Below, one piece after another: positions 11,809-23,905 of a DNA stretch of 64,000 bases. The DNA comes from Sisyra terminalis (taxonomy: Eukaryota; Arthropoda; Insecta; Neuroptera; Sisyridae). The translations under genes and the position numbers were made by a program. Within the stretch, counting starts at the first letter, position 1, and each line of letters opens with the position of its first letter. The stretch lies in NCBI GenBank assembly GCA_958496175.1, contig OY292275.1, forward strand, positions 5,518,001 through 5,582,000, read 5' to 3'. The notes under the pieces are model-generated. The model had not been told where the DNA came from. It did not search any database and was given only the letters and a program-made list of their open reading frames with translations.

Positions 11809-13236
11809 CTTACTATAAATGCGAAAAAAAAGTTCATTTCCATTCGAATTATTTCCTTTGAAAATCGTACGATACATTTCTTGGCTGACATTTACCTTAC
11901 AGTGTTGACTAGGAAAGTATGGGAAGCTGCGGAAACATCTTTTCAAATATGATACGCGAACTTCGCAAATATTGACTTATCTCATGTCAAAAAATTAATT
12001 TTTAATGGAATTGTAAGATACAAAATGAATTTATTCATTATTTATATGCCATCAGAAAAGATGATGCTGTTATAGCTTGACTTGACTTTATCTAACAAAG
12101 TTTATTCTCTCAAATGAATATTTTATAACGCAAAAGATTTGAAAGTCATCTCTTATTGATTATACTAAAGAATTAAAGCTCTTCATGAGTATAGATTTAA
12201 AATTTCCGTGCTATAATTTTGAAAATTTAAACACGTTATTTTGTTATAGCCGAGAAACAAACCAAAATGATTTTTCATTAAAATTCAATATAAAAAATTT
12301 AATTCAGCGCATAAATTTCAATGAGAACCGAAAATTATGAAAAAAAATCATTATTATGTACGGCCTTAATAAAGCTTTTCCTCTACATTTCACCCAATAT
12401 ACCTACGTTAAAAATGAAAGCACATAGTAGGAAAAATTGAAAAACATATCGTTGGTGAATTCAAAATCGGTACAAAAAGTTGCCCTTCTACAAAAATACA
12501 AATTAAATTACATTCAAACAAAATTACATACATCCCGTTTCCAATTCCGGTGAGTTTCCCATTTTCTTTTGTATAATTGTGTTTGGCATTCGCTTTTCCG
12601 CTACTCTATTATCTAAAAAAGTCCTGAGGGATAGTTACTTGTACGTATGTTCTAGATATAGGTAGATATACGTAGGAGTACTTATATGGACTAAATACGT
12701 GGGCAGGTGTATGCGAATGCATACCATATGCCACCACATCCACGATATTTCGTAACAAAAACACGTCAAATACCTGTAGAAAACGGATCATAAATAAATA
12801 ATTACACAATTCGACAAAAAATCAAATCTCATTTTTCAACTGTAATGTGTTGGTACGTATATTATTTATGATCATTCAATTATATACAATAAAGTTTATT
12901 CGGTTGGAATTAATAAAAACGTTTACAAATAGAGGTAATGAAATTTTAATTTGACGATTGCATGTTTTATATATAAAATAATTTCTTCTCTTTATCAATT
13001 TTTAATCCTTTATTAGATGAAGAATTTATTTTTGAGGATACACTAATATTTTATGAAACTGGTTTTTAATATTTATGATTTTTTTTTTGCATCACAACTT
13101 GTATAACGCCCTTTTCCGGTAAACAATAATTATAACACAAGAAATTTTCGGATTATCTAATTAATAAATTGAATTCTTTCCTCCAGCTTTGTCTCTTTTT
13201 TTCAATTGTATAAAAAATATTTCAAATAGTTGTAAT
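11809..13236. other. no gene recognised
   Basis: AT-rich DNA without recognisable coding exons or transposon ends. Confidence 0.4.
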
Positions 13237-13640
13237 TGTTGGAATTCTAATTTTAGTATTTAAGAGACTTCCGAGACAATGACACGTGTTATAAATTGAT
13301 AAACATTGACCGTTATGAAATGTTTTAATAATTAAATGTAACAATGTGTATTTAAATTTAATGTAACATTTATAAATCCAAAGTCGTACTATTTTCGAAC
13401 ATATTATAAGATTTGTTGGTGCTTAATTTTCTGTCGTAAAAACTGGTCTTACAATTTCGAGTTATGCATCTTACTAATTATTGTGGTTCGATAGTAAAGA
13501 TTGAATAAACAATAAGTGCTGATAAAAGTGTTATTTATTATTATTATTAGGTATTTATTTATTTTACTTCTGGTAATTATCTAAAGAAGTGCATAGCACC
13601 TGTACTTAGACGCCGAAAAAATACAGTTACAAATTGTTTT
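13237..13640 (+). mobile_element. possible decayed 5' LTR of copia element
   Basis: Begins TGTTGGAATT and shares 'cgttatgaaatgtttt', 'aataat' and 'tgtaacaatgtg' with the block beginning TGTTGGAATT at 17703, which follows the copia coding remnant. TG starts of this kind are usual for insect copia LTRs. The matching part is only about 100 bp and much decayed, and the right border is a guess. Confidence 0.4.
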
Positions 13641-13768
13641 TACAAAATGAAATATACTTTGGCTAATGTATGTGTAAAGTACAAAATTAAATGTTATTTA
13701 CTAACCATAAAGGTATAATAAATATACTATTACTTCTTTATACAATGCATAAACAGTAAAGGTACTCA

Positions 13769-13978
13769 TAGGGTTACCAACTCTCCAGTTTTAGTCTGGA
13801 GACTCCTGAAAAATTAAGCTTTCTCCAGACTCAAGTTTATACAAAAAAAAAGGATTTTTTTGTTTTTATTTTGAACACTTTTTCTTGTAAGTATATCTTC
13901 TTCTTTTTATTAAATGCATCTCTCCGGATTAAGGTATAAGATCTCCAGACTTTCTGAAATTTAGAATTGGTAACTCTA
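13769..13978. mobile_element. hAT MITE, 210 bp
   Basis: The inverted ends TAGGGTTACCAA and TTGGTAACTCTA are flanked by a perfect 8-bp duplication, ggtactca, at 13761-13768 and 13979-13986. Subterminal 'ctccag...tctggag' motifs also recur inverted. Eight-base duplications and TAGGG/TAGAG ends indicate hAT. It is non-coding. Confidence 0.9.
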
Positions 13979-14449
13979 GGTACTCAGCTACTCAGCCAAT
14001 AGTTCTACTTCATTTCCCAATGTTTTTTCTTCACAACTTCTTAGCGCAATTAAAAGTTTTCAAAGTATAAGGGAGTAAATTAAAATATTTTATTTTAACG
14101 TTATACGTACTATTATTACTTAAAGTTTTATTAATTTTTGGTAAAATAATTGTCTTGTTTTAGTATTTATTTGCCTCGCAAAATGGAGTAATTTACATTC
14201 GGTGAAATAGTACATTAGAGCCCTAATATTAAAATATTACTTAATTTTTAATGGTTACAACGATTCATTACCTATTTTTAATTTCCTTATTAATTTATTT
14301 TGTAGAGTTACCAAGTGATTCAAGGAATTACCATGTGCCCCACCTCAGGCAACAATTCAAAAGTTTAATATATTTTCAAACAAGCAATGGTATAATGTTT
14401 TTAAGATATAAGGATGCACCTAATTGCATAATTTATGAAACAGATAAGT

Positions 14450-15055
14450 AAAATATTTAACCTTTTTTGTAAGTTCTTTGGCATGCTTATTCCATTTCAT
14501 ATAAAAGTCAAAAAATATTCCAAAATATTTACAACTATCTACCCTTTTTAGTTCTTTATCTATTATAAATAGATGTTAATCAGTAGAAATACTATCAGTT
14601 TAACTGCCAAAAGTAATATAAGTAGATTTATCAGTATTTAAAGGGAGTTGATTGTGTTTTAACTAATAATTAAGCTTATTTAACCAATCAGTTAAACGTT
14701 CCTTAACTTCTTGCTCATTTTGTTAATTTGCTAATACATTTATTAAAAATATACTCTAAAGGCAAGCTTATATTAATAACAATACACTTAAGAATCTTGC
14801 CATGGATACTGTCTACCCCACCCGCTTTATTCTTCATTTAATGTATGATTATCACAATTTCAGATATACCTGTAAGCCTGATGAAGATTCTATTACAATT
14901 GTCCCGGATAGTTTTATCAACATTAATAAAATTGTCACGTGGTTTACTCGCTAAATTTTCTCCAACAAAACTATCAGCGATAGATTTACTATTTGTTGTA
15001 AATTCATCTTCCCAAAGGATATAGTCAATATCATTGGTTACCTTATTTTATTCGA
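14450..15055 (-). pseudogene. non-LTR retrotransposon RT remnant, internally deleted
   Basis: From 15055 downward the minus strand reads an RT start region (KNKAGGVDSIHGKILKCIVI, NISLPLEYIFNKCISK). It then jumps, with the catalytic middle deleted, to the RT end region (ERLTDWLNKL, a stop, then LKHNQLPLNTDKSTYITFGS and KELKRVDSCKYFGIFFDFYM). K-A-G-G-V-D, L-N-x-D-K-x-x-Y-I-x-F and V-x-x-C-K-Y-x-G are landmarks of Jockey/CR1-like RTs. There are several stops and frame changes. It lies between the copia LTR and gag remnants, so it may have inserted into that element. Confidence 0.8.
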
Positions 15056-15064
15056 GATATTCAT

Positions 15065-16500
15065 TTGTTAAAACTTCCTTCGATGAAAAAGTAACGTTGC
15101 TGGAAGATTCCGATTCGAGATGTTCTGGAAAGTCATCAAATATGGGAAGTTGCTGGTGACTTTATAATCAAACCGGAAGATGTAGGAAGCGACATTGGAA
15201 TTATTTCTATTAAAAAAGAATTTGAAGACTGGAGAGCAAAAGATATTCGATCAACGCTAGATGCCACGACATTTGATCAAGTTTGTGATTGCAAATCGTC
15301 GGCTGATATTTTGAACAGAATCAAGACTATTTATGGACCAAAAACGATAAATATTTTACTCCAACTACTACGTGAGTTTTTTACGTATACGTACATGGAA
15401 ACCAAAGAGCATAATTAGTACTTTTATTGCAGAACTCAAAGCTATTACACGTATAATTGAAAGTTTGATAATTTGGTCTCGTGTTGAAGACTTGCATCAA
15501 AAGATGAAAAATCCTGGAAAATCTAACAAATGTGGAGCAAATTATTGTTGAACGTACAAAAGATGTGTTACTCTAAGCATTGATGGTTCGATGAAAATCA
15601 ACGAATAGTCCAATAAATAAATTATTTGACAAAGAGTTTCAAAGCAAAAGTCATAAATGAGGTAAAGGGGATACATGCAACAAGACTGTTGGTCGATGTT
15701 TCAAAAATTTGTAAAAGCGGAAGTGTTTGAAGAGATGTTCAAAAATCATAAGATCATAAGAATCATAAGAACGGAATGTCAATATCATCTATTTTTAAAG
15801 CAGGAAATAATGTTTTTTTATTGCAGATTTGGGAGCAGGCATTCATTTGACAAAGAATCTAGGATGGTTCTCATCATTGCGTAAATTTAACTGACCCATA
15901 ATGTTAAATATTGTAAATAGTATTGCTTTATGGACAACTCATGGTGATAATATTAAGATTGGAAAGTCAGTTGAAGGAAAGCATTAATTGTATCTGGGAA
16001 AATATGTTGGCACTGTTCAGTGGATATCAACAATGAATTAATATTTGCAACTATATTCCTGGAAAAATCAAAGAGATATTAATTTTATCGCGGAAATGGA
16101 ATTTTGTGGTTAATGGATAAACGATGAACGGTTTTGGGAGGAAAAAGGATTAAATTTATATGTTTATTTTATTAAGATAAAACCACTATCGATTTCTGGG
16201 ACGGTAGCTTAATCAATTGAATTACGGCATCAACGGCCTGGTTACATAAGTAGCAGACTGATACTAGCAATGTCCAAGAACCATCTTAAAATGAGGCGAA
16301 AGGTGGATCCACAGACTTGAAAAGCATTTTTGTTGGATACGAACGATTGACTGATAATATCTCCGGGTTTATGATCGTGAGAGGAAAAACGTGGAAAGGG
16401 TTTCCGATATGTTAATAAAGGGAAGCGATGATATGAATTGTAAAATATTTTTTCTTGTATCATTTTCAAATATTTAGGGACTTTATATTGAGACAGAGGA
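15065..16500 (+). pseudogene. Ty1/copia retrotransposon: gag, protease and pre-integrase remnants
   Basis: The gag part reads VAGDFIIKPEDVGSD then FEDWRAKDIRSTLDATTFDQ and SSADILNRIKTIYG, the W-x-x-x-D-x-x-x pattern of copia gag. Near 15835 the protease active site survives as ADLGAGIHLTKNLGWFSSL (the family has D-S-G-A-S/T, so the serine is changed). Near 16220 ELRHQRPGYIS corresponds to the L-W-H-x-R-L-G-H block before the integrase. Near 16320 KSIFVGYERLTDN matches the K-x-x-F-V-G-Y block after it. Most of the integrase core is deleted, and stops and frameshifts are frequent. The element resumes at 17473 after a transposon insertion. Confidence 0.85.
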
Positions 16501-16566
16501 GGAGGTTAGTGATTTTTTCGTTGAGATATCCTGTTTAAATGATTAATTATAATTAAAAAAAGAAAA

Positions 16567-17472
16567 GGGTCAGTCCAAATAAAGTGGTCTTTGTCGAACA
16601 CCAAGATTAGTTGATGACTATGGGTACGTACATACATTATAAGCTTTCAGGAAGAAATATATGTTTTAAATTTAAAATATGAATAACAGTTAGCCCAGAG
16701 TATATGTTGTTTTGTGTAAAATGTCCTTTTTGCCAAGTATATGTCACATATTAAATGGTTAAATACATTATATTCACCTACTGAAGTATGCATTATTTTG
16801 ACATTTTGTGCTTGCAATACCTCTGCTCCTAGTCAAATCTCAAACTCCAAATTTTCGGTGCATAATACTATTATACAGTACTATAATGGGGTGATATTTC
16901 AGATTTTTATCTGGTCCCCCACCAGAGATTTTGAGCTCAGAAAATTGCAAATTTTGAACATTTCCAAATTTTGTTATTTTTTATTTTAAAAAGGCTTAAA
17001 GTCTCAGACTTCAAATTTTGTTTTTGAATACAACTAGTACTTAATTGTTTGTAAAAAAAGTTTTAACGTGTAGACTCTTTCCCTTCCTTCACAATCTTTC
17101 CATAAAAATTGGAGTTTTTACAAATGAGAGCTAAAAATTTAGGCTGAAATTTCACCCCTTAGAATTACATTTAGGTGAAAACGTCTAGTTACAACCTTAT
17201 AGCTTATATTTTCATGTACCCACTGCTTTTAGTTTCATTTTGATAGGACAAATAGCGCCTGAGATAACTAAGTTTCCGCAAACCCTTAAAAGTGTGAAAA
17301 CGTCTGCGCCTAGTAAAACTAATATGGCCACCACCGGAAAACTAAAAACAATAAAATTAAAATAATGACGAATTTGAACTACCGACATGTTGGGGTGATA
17401 GCACAAAAAAAAATCAGAATTAAAAAAAATAATCAAGCGACCAGTGCTGCACCGACTGAATTGGACTGACCC
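16567..17472. mobile_element. TIR transposon, 906 bp, inserted in copia remnant
   Basis: A 12-bp perfect inverted repeat, GGGTCAGTCCAA ... TTGGACTGACCC, bounds the segment. The copia reading stops just before it and resumes just after it, which supports a true insertion. The interior is non-coding. The flanks are A-rich (agaaaa / aaaaat), so the target duplication is not clear and the superfamily cannot be named. Confidence 0.75.
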
Positions 17473-17702
17473 AAAAATCGTTCAGAAGACAGTACCTTTC
17501 ACTGACAAAGAGTTAAGGAGCAGGAAAAATTAAACAGCAAATATTGCAACAATGCAAACATTATTAGATCCAGCTTCTAATGAAAATTCGATGTCATCAA
17601 AGGAAGCTTATTTGTGGAAAAATGGCAATTAATAAAGTATAAAATATGGACCAAAGTTTCAACGTATTTTGTGATGTTGAAGATGGCGTCATGAATAAGA
17701 GA
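17473..17702 (+). pseudogene. copia remnant, start of reverse transcriptase region
   Basis: Reads MQTLLDPASNENSMSSKEAY then LWKNGN and a stop. This corresponds to the D-P-x-x-x-x-E-A-M-x-S-x-E-x-x-x-W-K stretch that opens the copia RT domain. It continues the remnant interrupted at 16567. The rest of the RT and RNase H are absent. It is followed directly by the possible 3' LTR. Confidence 0.7.
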
Positions 17703-17830
17703 TGTTGGAATTGAAATAGTAATATTCATGGCATTAAATATTTATCGTTATGAAATGTTTCAATAATCAAATATAACACTGTGTTATTCGTACTATTTAA
17801 TTCAGGTAATTCATTCCTTTTTTTAATGTT
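17703..17830 (+). mobile_element. possible decayed 3' LTR of copia element
   Basis: Starts TGTTGGAATT like the block at 13237 and shares about 100 bp with it. The right border is unclear. Confidence 0.4.
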
Positions 17831-19690
17831 TCAATAGATGCAATCTGTTTTCATATTTTGTTTCTTGTGGTTTTTCAGGTATTTGTTTACAATAAAAAGA
17901 GGAAATGAACCGTTTTCCTCTGGGAATTTGACCCATTTCGTAAACTTTTAATAAGTTAACAAACTATTCGATTTTTTTATCATCACATATTTTAACAGTT
18001 ATCGCTACTTTTCGATTTATGTCAATCAATTCCGCATTGCAAAGAAAAATCTCCTGAATTTGATAATCACAATAATTTCGCAGCATCAAAATGCCTTTTT
18101 CTCATCTTTCAATATTCTCAAAACGTAACCCCATTTCTTTCAAGAAGCTTTTACTCCACTTATTGTGCCACTGTTGCTGATCCAAGTGTTTATTTTACGC
18201 ACACAATAGCGCCCTTTATGGAACCAAACTTTTAGTTGTAAAAATACTATTATACCTTTTCATGTCTTTTCAAGTTTCAACAATCCGGCAAACAAAAATA
18301 AAAATAACGTAGACGAAATATTTTCTTTAAAAATACATTTCCTAAAATAGCCTCTCTACGGCTATTATATGAACTGAGATGATAAATTTGGAATGTTGAA
18401 GTAAAAATATTGAGTCAATATTGATAGTGAATGTTGATTTTAACAGTCAGAGCGAAGTTGGTTAGTTATGATTCAAGGAAAAATTGTAATAATTATCTTC
18501 AATGTTGATACAATCTACGATTGTGTGCGGAGAAAAAGGGTATGTGTACGTTAAATGTATATTTCGATGTTGAATTAGGAATTGCTGTACAATTGTTTTA
18601 AATAAATATTTGGAAACAGCAAATTTTAATTACTTTTATATTATTATATTTTCTGTTTTAATTTCTATATGATTTTTTTTTATTTTAGATTGATGGTTGG
18701 GCGCTGAAGATACATTTAAGTCAAGCTTTCATTTACATAAGCAGTAAAAAAGTGAAATTTTAATTAGTGAGAAAAAAAACTTTTTTACTCAAAATTATTT
18801 CTTTGATATTCTCTTATACACAAATCTATGGCTTGAGAGAAATTTTGTAATTTGTTTGTCGAACATAATTTCAACTTATGTCCTGAAGAAAAACAAAACT
18901 TAATGTAAAATTACAAGACTACCTTGGAAAGCAAAGGTAAACTTTTGCTACCATATTAAGGATTTTAAGATTAAAAATTATTATAATTTACTGAAGCATA
19001 ATGGTTTTAAATCACTCGTTACATTTTAATCAAAAATTTAGGAATTCAATGACTGAAATAAAATTGAATAGTTGTTCTTGAAATCACAAATTGTTTAAGT
19101 ATAAAGTTTACATTATAACATTTATCAGATGTTGGTATCTTTTTTGTCTTTTAAATACTTCCTGGATACAACTACCTTGAGATTGTTGAGCTTTCTTGAT
19201 GGCTATTTGAAAGTTATGTCCATAATAGAAGGAACTTTAGTGTATGTGCGGTTTAATTTAATTTACGACGGTGTAAACTTAGGTCAAACACAAACGTTGA
19301 GTTTTGAACTTAAAACGACCACGTGATTGGCCTTGGTTGCATACCACCTAAATAGATTCTTAAGGAAAGTTTAAGAGGTTGAAGGCGTTCACTTTATAGC
19401 GAAAAATATGAGCTTTCAATGCTAGTGAAACGAGCCTTTCTAAAAGCTTTTCTGAAGAAAAAATTTTTTTTTCACTTTTTTGTAGAGATTAATTCATAGA
19501 GACCAATTTCATAGACATGTCGAGGTGCAGTAAAATAGTGCTGAATTTTATTTTAGTGTATAGAAAAAATTGGTTTTTGAAAGAATAAAATTAACAAAAA
19601 GAGGAAAATTTTTGTATTTTCCTTTATAACAAACTTTCCGTTATTTTCTTTAACGATTTGGTTCTCTTGCTTCAAAAGTTTGTCAATTTA
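17830..19690. other. no gene recognised
   Basis: AT-rich unique-looking DNA with no supported feature. Confidence 0.4.
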
Positions 19691-19692
19691 TA

Positions 19693-19908
19693 CAGTGACG
19701 TAGCATACGATTTTTCTGCTCGAGGCTGACTAGAAATTTGCCGCCCCCTATCCTATCGTCATTGATCAAGAAAATTGATATAAAGTTCAATACGTTTAAT
19801 TTCTTGTAACTATTTAAAAATTTAGTTTTCATGTTTTACTTAAAGCCAAATCTTTTATGAAATTATCAATGTGCCGCCCGGAGCTATGGCCCCTTTGTTC
19901 CGCTACTG
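19693..19908. mobile_element. hAT-like MITE, 216 bp, degraded
   Basis: The left end is CAGTGACGTAGCATACGA and the right end is ttccgctactg, whose inverse is CAGTAGCGGAA. The ends resemble the CAGTGGCGTAGC family at 323 and 49014, and the GC-rich 'gccgcccc / gccgcccgg' blocks sit just inside them. The flanking 8 bases (aatttata, gacccatt) do not match. Confidence 0.65.
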
Positions 19909-20118
19909 GACCCATTTTTTAATCTCTAAAAACAAATTTTGTAATTTTATTATAGTAATTTTAATGAGTATTTTTTTCAGACTATGGATGCTTTTAATTT
20001 CCTCCTCAATTTGGTTACTGCTGGTCTCAAATTCAAGCAAGTGATTTATTCAAAATTCAATTCTTTATTGAAAAAATTATGGTTTTCGGATCCAAAGCTG
20101 TGTTAAGATATTGACTAT

Positions 20119-20163
20119 GTCGCCAACGTTTCGCAATCTCTCCGGGTCACATCTTCAGGGGCT
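20119..20163 (-). ncRNA. hammerhead ribozyme-like motif (Penelope-type), locus 1
   Basis: The minus strand reads CTGAAGA, a possible stem II (GTGACC ... GATTGC, mostly wobble pairs with one mismatch), then GAAACGTT. The pairing is G-C, U-G, G-U, A-U, C-A (mismatch), C-G. Stem III would be ACGT, a palindrome, and the predicted cleavage follows GTT. Stem I is weak (CC with GG next to the core). No inverted-repeat element was found around it. It is probably a decayed single terminal repeat of a Penelope-like element. Confidence 0.5.
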
Positions 20164-20164
20164 A

Positions 20165-21445
20165 ATTGCTCCGAAACTAATGATTTATAATTGGTTTATA
20201 ATTTTTATTGGTTTATTAATACTTGGTATTTAAACAATCTACTGCTCACGAAGTATAAATGGCAGAAGAATGGCCATATAAGCGCTAAAAAATTTTCATA
20301 TAATTCACAAGGGATTGATAGTTTCACGGGTAATGGAAAATTGTTTAATGTCTACTAAATATGAGTTAAATTAAATACTAATTAATTGTTATATTAAAGT
20401 ATATGAAGCACATGAATATAATATTTTAGCAGCCTTGATTTCAGTTTAATATCAATCAAATTGCCTATAATGTTCGGTCTTCTGTTATTTATTTTTCGTT
20501 AAAAGAATGATATTAATTTCAGGTCCAGGATCAATAGAGCGTGCTACTTTAAGAAGCACTAATTTAATTGTTATCATTAAAATTTTTTATTTTTTTTTCA
20601 ATTTGTAATTCTGTGGATTTGAGGTAATTTTGTTTTTAAATAATTTATACTTTGTTTTTTTTTTATATTTGCGAAACGTTTCGCAGTTTATTACTGCTTT
20701 GTTAGGCGATTATAAATAGCAGTAAAACGTATAAAGAAGAAGTTTTGATATAATTACATAATAATATGATAATATTAAAAAATTATTCATAATTTAGCCA
20801 AGCACTAGACGTTTTTTATTTAAAAATAATAATGGTATCGGTACGTTTAAGAAGCCATTCCAATCTTGCGATGCATGATGGGAAATGTGTCAAGATGTGG
20901 CGTTTCCTGAAGACTATCTGGAATATTAACTTATGTGGCCTTTGTTACTTTACATACGGTACATTGTTTCAGTTTATGTTAGTACTTCAAAAGCACTATT
21001 TGCGGTTCCATATTTTGAGACATTTCTTATCATACATTGCAAAATTTGAATACCTATTTAAAGGAACATTCTGAATATTTACGCTGCTAGTGACATAAAG
21101 AATTATAATTTAAGTTGATATTGATGTACATAAATATTTTGAAAAAGTCGATACTTTTGGGACTCTTTGTATCGATACTTTGTGCTACTGCTATAAATAG
21201 CAAGGAGAATGAAGTCACTTATAGATTCGATTAACCGTTAGATTAAATTATTTTTCTTTTCACATTAAATATTTGTATAGCGATAAAAATATAAGATTGA
21301 TACGATTTTCCGATTGATTACCCTCCTCTTGTTATCCAGGGATGATTTTTTTAACGAATGATACCTTACCATGGAGATACCTTTACATTAGATTCAATCA
21401 CCTCGAAAAACTTTTCAATTCATTTTTATCATAAAACCTGAGTTT
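20165..21445. other. no gene recognised
   Basis: AT-rich DNA with one 16-bp perfect palindrome at 20670-20685 and no supported gene. Confidence 0.4.
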
Positions 21446-21449
21446 TTTT

Positions 21450-23610
21450 TCAGATTTTCGCTCCTTAATGATTGGTGATGTAAAAGGAACGTACAATAAT
21501 CAACTGGAAGATCATAAATATCATATTTTTTATTCCCAAGTCATCACTGTATGTGAAGAAAAGAAAATTTGAGACCAGAAATATTGCATTTCTTTTTACA
21601 AAGGAAAACTCATTATGAAGTTGTCGCCCTTGTACATTGCACCGCCTAGAGGATGGCAAAAGGAATAATTACTACTATTTGGAGAAGAATGGTGATTTTG
21701 GCTTCATGAAGATAATTTAAGCCAAATGGTTTCATTGAGACTGGAAAAAGAGTTGCAAGTATAGAAACAATTTATTTGGATAAAAAATTCTCGGAAGAGT
21801 TCCGTACTAAACTTCATATTTTTGATTTTTTCAGAAAAAAAAGTTTCATCCGTGAAGGGGAACGTAGGATATTCAACTGAAAGATCATAAGTATCATATT
21901 TTTATTCCCAAGTCATCACTTTATGCGAGGAAAAGAAAATTTGAGACCAGAAACATTGCACCTCTCTTTACAAATTGAAACTCATTATGAAGTTGTCATA
22001 CTTGTACATTGCAACATCTAGAGGATGGCAAAATGCATAATTACTCCTGCTAGGAGAAAAATGGTCACTTTGGCTTCATGGAGATAATTTAAGCCAAATG
22101 GTTACATTGAAACTGAAAAAAGGGTTGCAAGTATAGAAAAAAATTATTTGGATAAAAAATTCTCTGAAGAGTTCCGTACTGAACTTCATATTTATGATTT
22201 TTTCAGAAAAAGAATTTTCATCCGTGAAGGGGAACGTAGGATATTCAGCTGAAAGATTATAAGTATCATATTTTTATTCCTAAGTCATCACTTTATGCAA
22301 GGAAAAGAATATTTGACACCAGAAACATTGTACCTTGTACAAATTGAAACTCATTATGAAGTTGTCATACTTGTACATTCCAACATTTAGAGGACGACAA
22401 AAGGAATAACTCTTACTACCTGGAGAAACATGATGATTTTGGCTTCATGAAGATAATTTTAGCCGTATGGTTTCATTGAGACTGGAAAAAGAGTTGCAAA
22501 TATAGAAAAAAATTATTTGGATAAAAAATTCTCTGAGGAGTTCCGTACTAAACTTCATATTTTTGATTTTTTCAGAAAAAAAAATTTTCATCCGTGAAGG
22601 AAAACGTATGATATTCCACTGAAAGATCATAAGTATTATATTTTTATTCCCAAGTCATCACTTTATGCGAGGAAAAGAAAATTTGAAACCAGAAACATTG
22701 CACCTATTTTGACAACTGATTGTTGAAACTTATTGTGAAGTTGTCGTTCTTGTACATTGTAACATCTAGAGCATTGTTTCCTAACCTGTGGTCCGTGGAC
22801 CCCTGGGGGTCCGCGAGCCTATGTTTGGGGGTTCGCGGTCCCATTTGAAAAAGTTTGTTTTTTTATTTAATGAAGGAATACTAAAATATAATATTGTCCA
22901 AAAATTGCACCTTTTTTCACTCAGGAGTCCTTGGTATTATCGTTGATTTCCTTGGGGGTTCGCGACTGAACAAGGTTAGGAACCGCTGATCTAGAGGATG
23001 GCAAAAGGAATAATTATTACTATTTGGAGAAGAATGGTGATTTTGGCTTCATGAAGATAATTTAAGCCAAATAGTTTCATTGAGACTGGAAAAAGAGTTG
23101 CAAGTATAGAAAAAAATTATCGGAAGAGTTCTATACTGAACTTAAATATTTTTGGTTTTTTCAGAAAAAAAAATTTTTATCCGTGAAGGGGAACGTAGAA
23201 TATTCAACTGTAAGAGCATAAGTATCATATTTTTATTCCCAAGTCATCACTTTATATGAGAAAAAGAAAATTTGAAACCAGAAACATTGCACCTCTTTTT
23301 ACAAATGAAAACTAATTATGAAATTGGCGCTCTTGTATACTGTAACATCTAGAGGATGGCAAAAGGAATAATTTCTACTATTTGGAGAAAAATGGTGATT
23401 TTGGCTTCATGAAGATAATTTTGGCCATATGGTTTCATTGAGATTAGAAAAAAGGTTACAGGTAAAAAAAAATCGATACTGAACTTCATATATATGATTT
23501 TTTCAGAAAAAAAAAACTACTTTTTCATCCGTCAACCGCTGAAGAAGGATAATCACCCGAAAAATCGTGAATCTCATTATTTATTTCCAAATTATCATTA
23601 AATACGAGGA
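21450..23610 (+). repeat. tandem array of ~368-bp units, about 5.3 copies
   Basis: Successive units begin at a 'ttttttcag' + poly-A + 'tttcatccgtgaaggggaac' junction near 21450 (diverged), 21832, 22202, 22571, 23160 and 23503 (partial). Landmarks repeated in each are 'cccaagtcatcacttta', 'gaggaaaagaaaatttga', 'ctcattatgaagttgtc', 'ctagaggatggcaaaa' and 'ttttggcttcatgaagata'. The spacing is 365-370 bp except for the fourth unit, which holds a 225-bp insertion (217-bp MITE plus duplication). Units differ at about 10-20% of sites by eye. No unbroken reading frame runs through a unit. Each boundary resembles a splice acceptor. Confidence 0.85.
22772..22988. mobile_element. hAT MITE, 217 bp, inside the tandem array
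   Basis: The ends CATTGTTTCCTAACC and GGTTAGGAACCGCTG are inverted repeats (11 of 15 outer bases certain, interior perfect). They are flanked by a perfect 8-bp duplication, atctagag, at 22764-22771 and 22989-22996. The empty site 'aacatctagaggatgg' is preserved in sister units of the array, so the insertion is proved by comparison within the window. The GC-rich subterminal 'tggacccctgggggtccgcg' is typical of this MITE type. Confidence 0.95.
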
Positions 23611-23905
23611 AAAATCATGTTTAAGGGCAAGGAAATTGCACCTTGGTTAATCAGGCATATCCTTTTCCACTTTACCTTCAGAACCATAGAAAACGATGAA
23701 ATATTATCCTTTGCTTTTCATCTAAGATGCTCTAAGTGTTCGTTGGTATCTAATGAAGCTTTTGAGAAATTGGCGAGTGAAACTCAATCTCAAATAATTA
23801 TCGTCAGATATGATTAAGTTTCCGACAAAATGGTTTAAGCATTAAAGCTCATAATTCCATAGTATTTTTCTGTCTATACCACTTTAAAATACAAACTTAA
23901 TTTAA

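Noticed and set aside
14875..14895. CTGATGA as a possible further hammerhead
   Set aside because: No GAAA with a pairing stem II follows within a workable distance. It lies in a non-LTR RT remnant.
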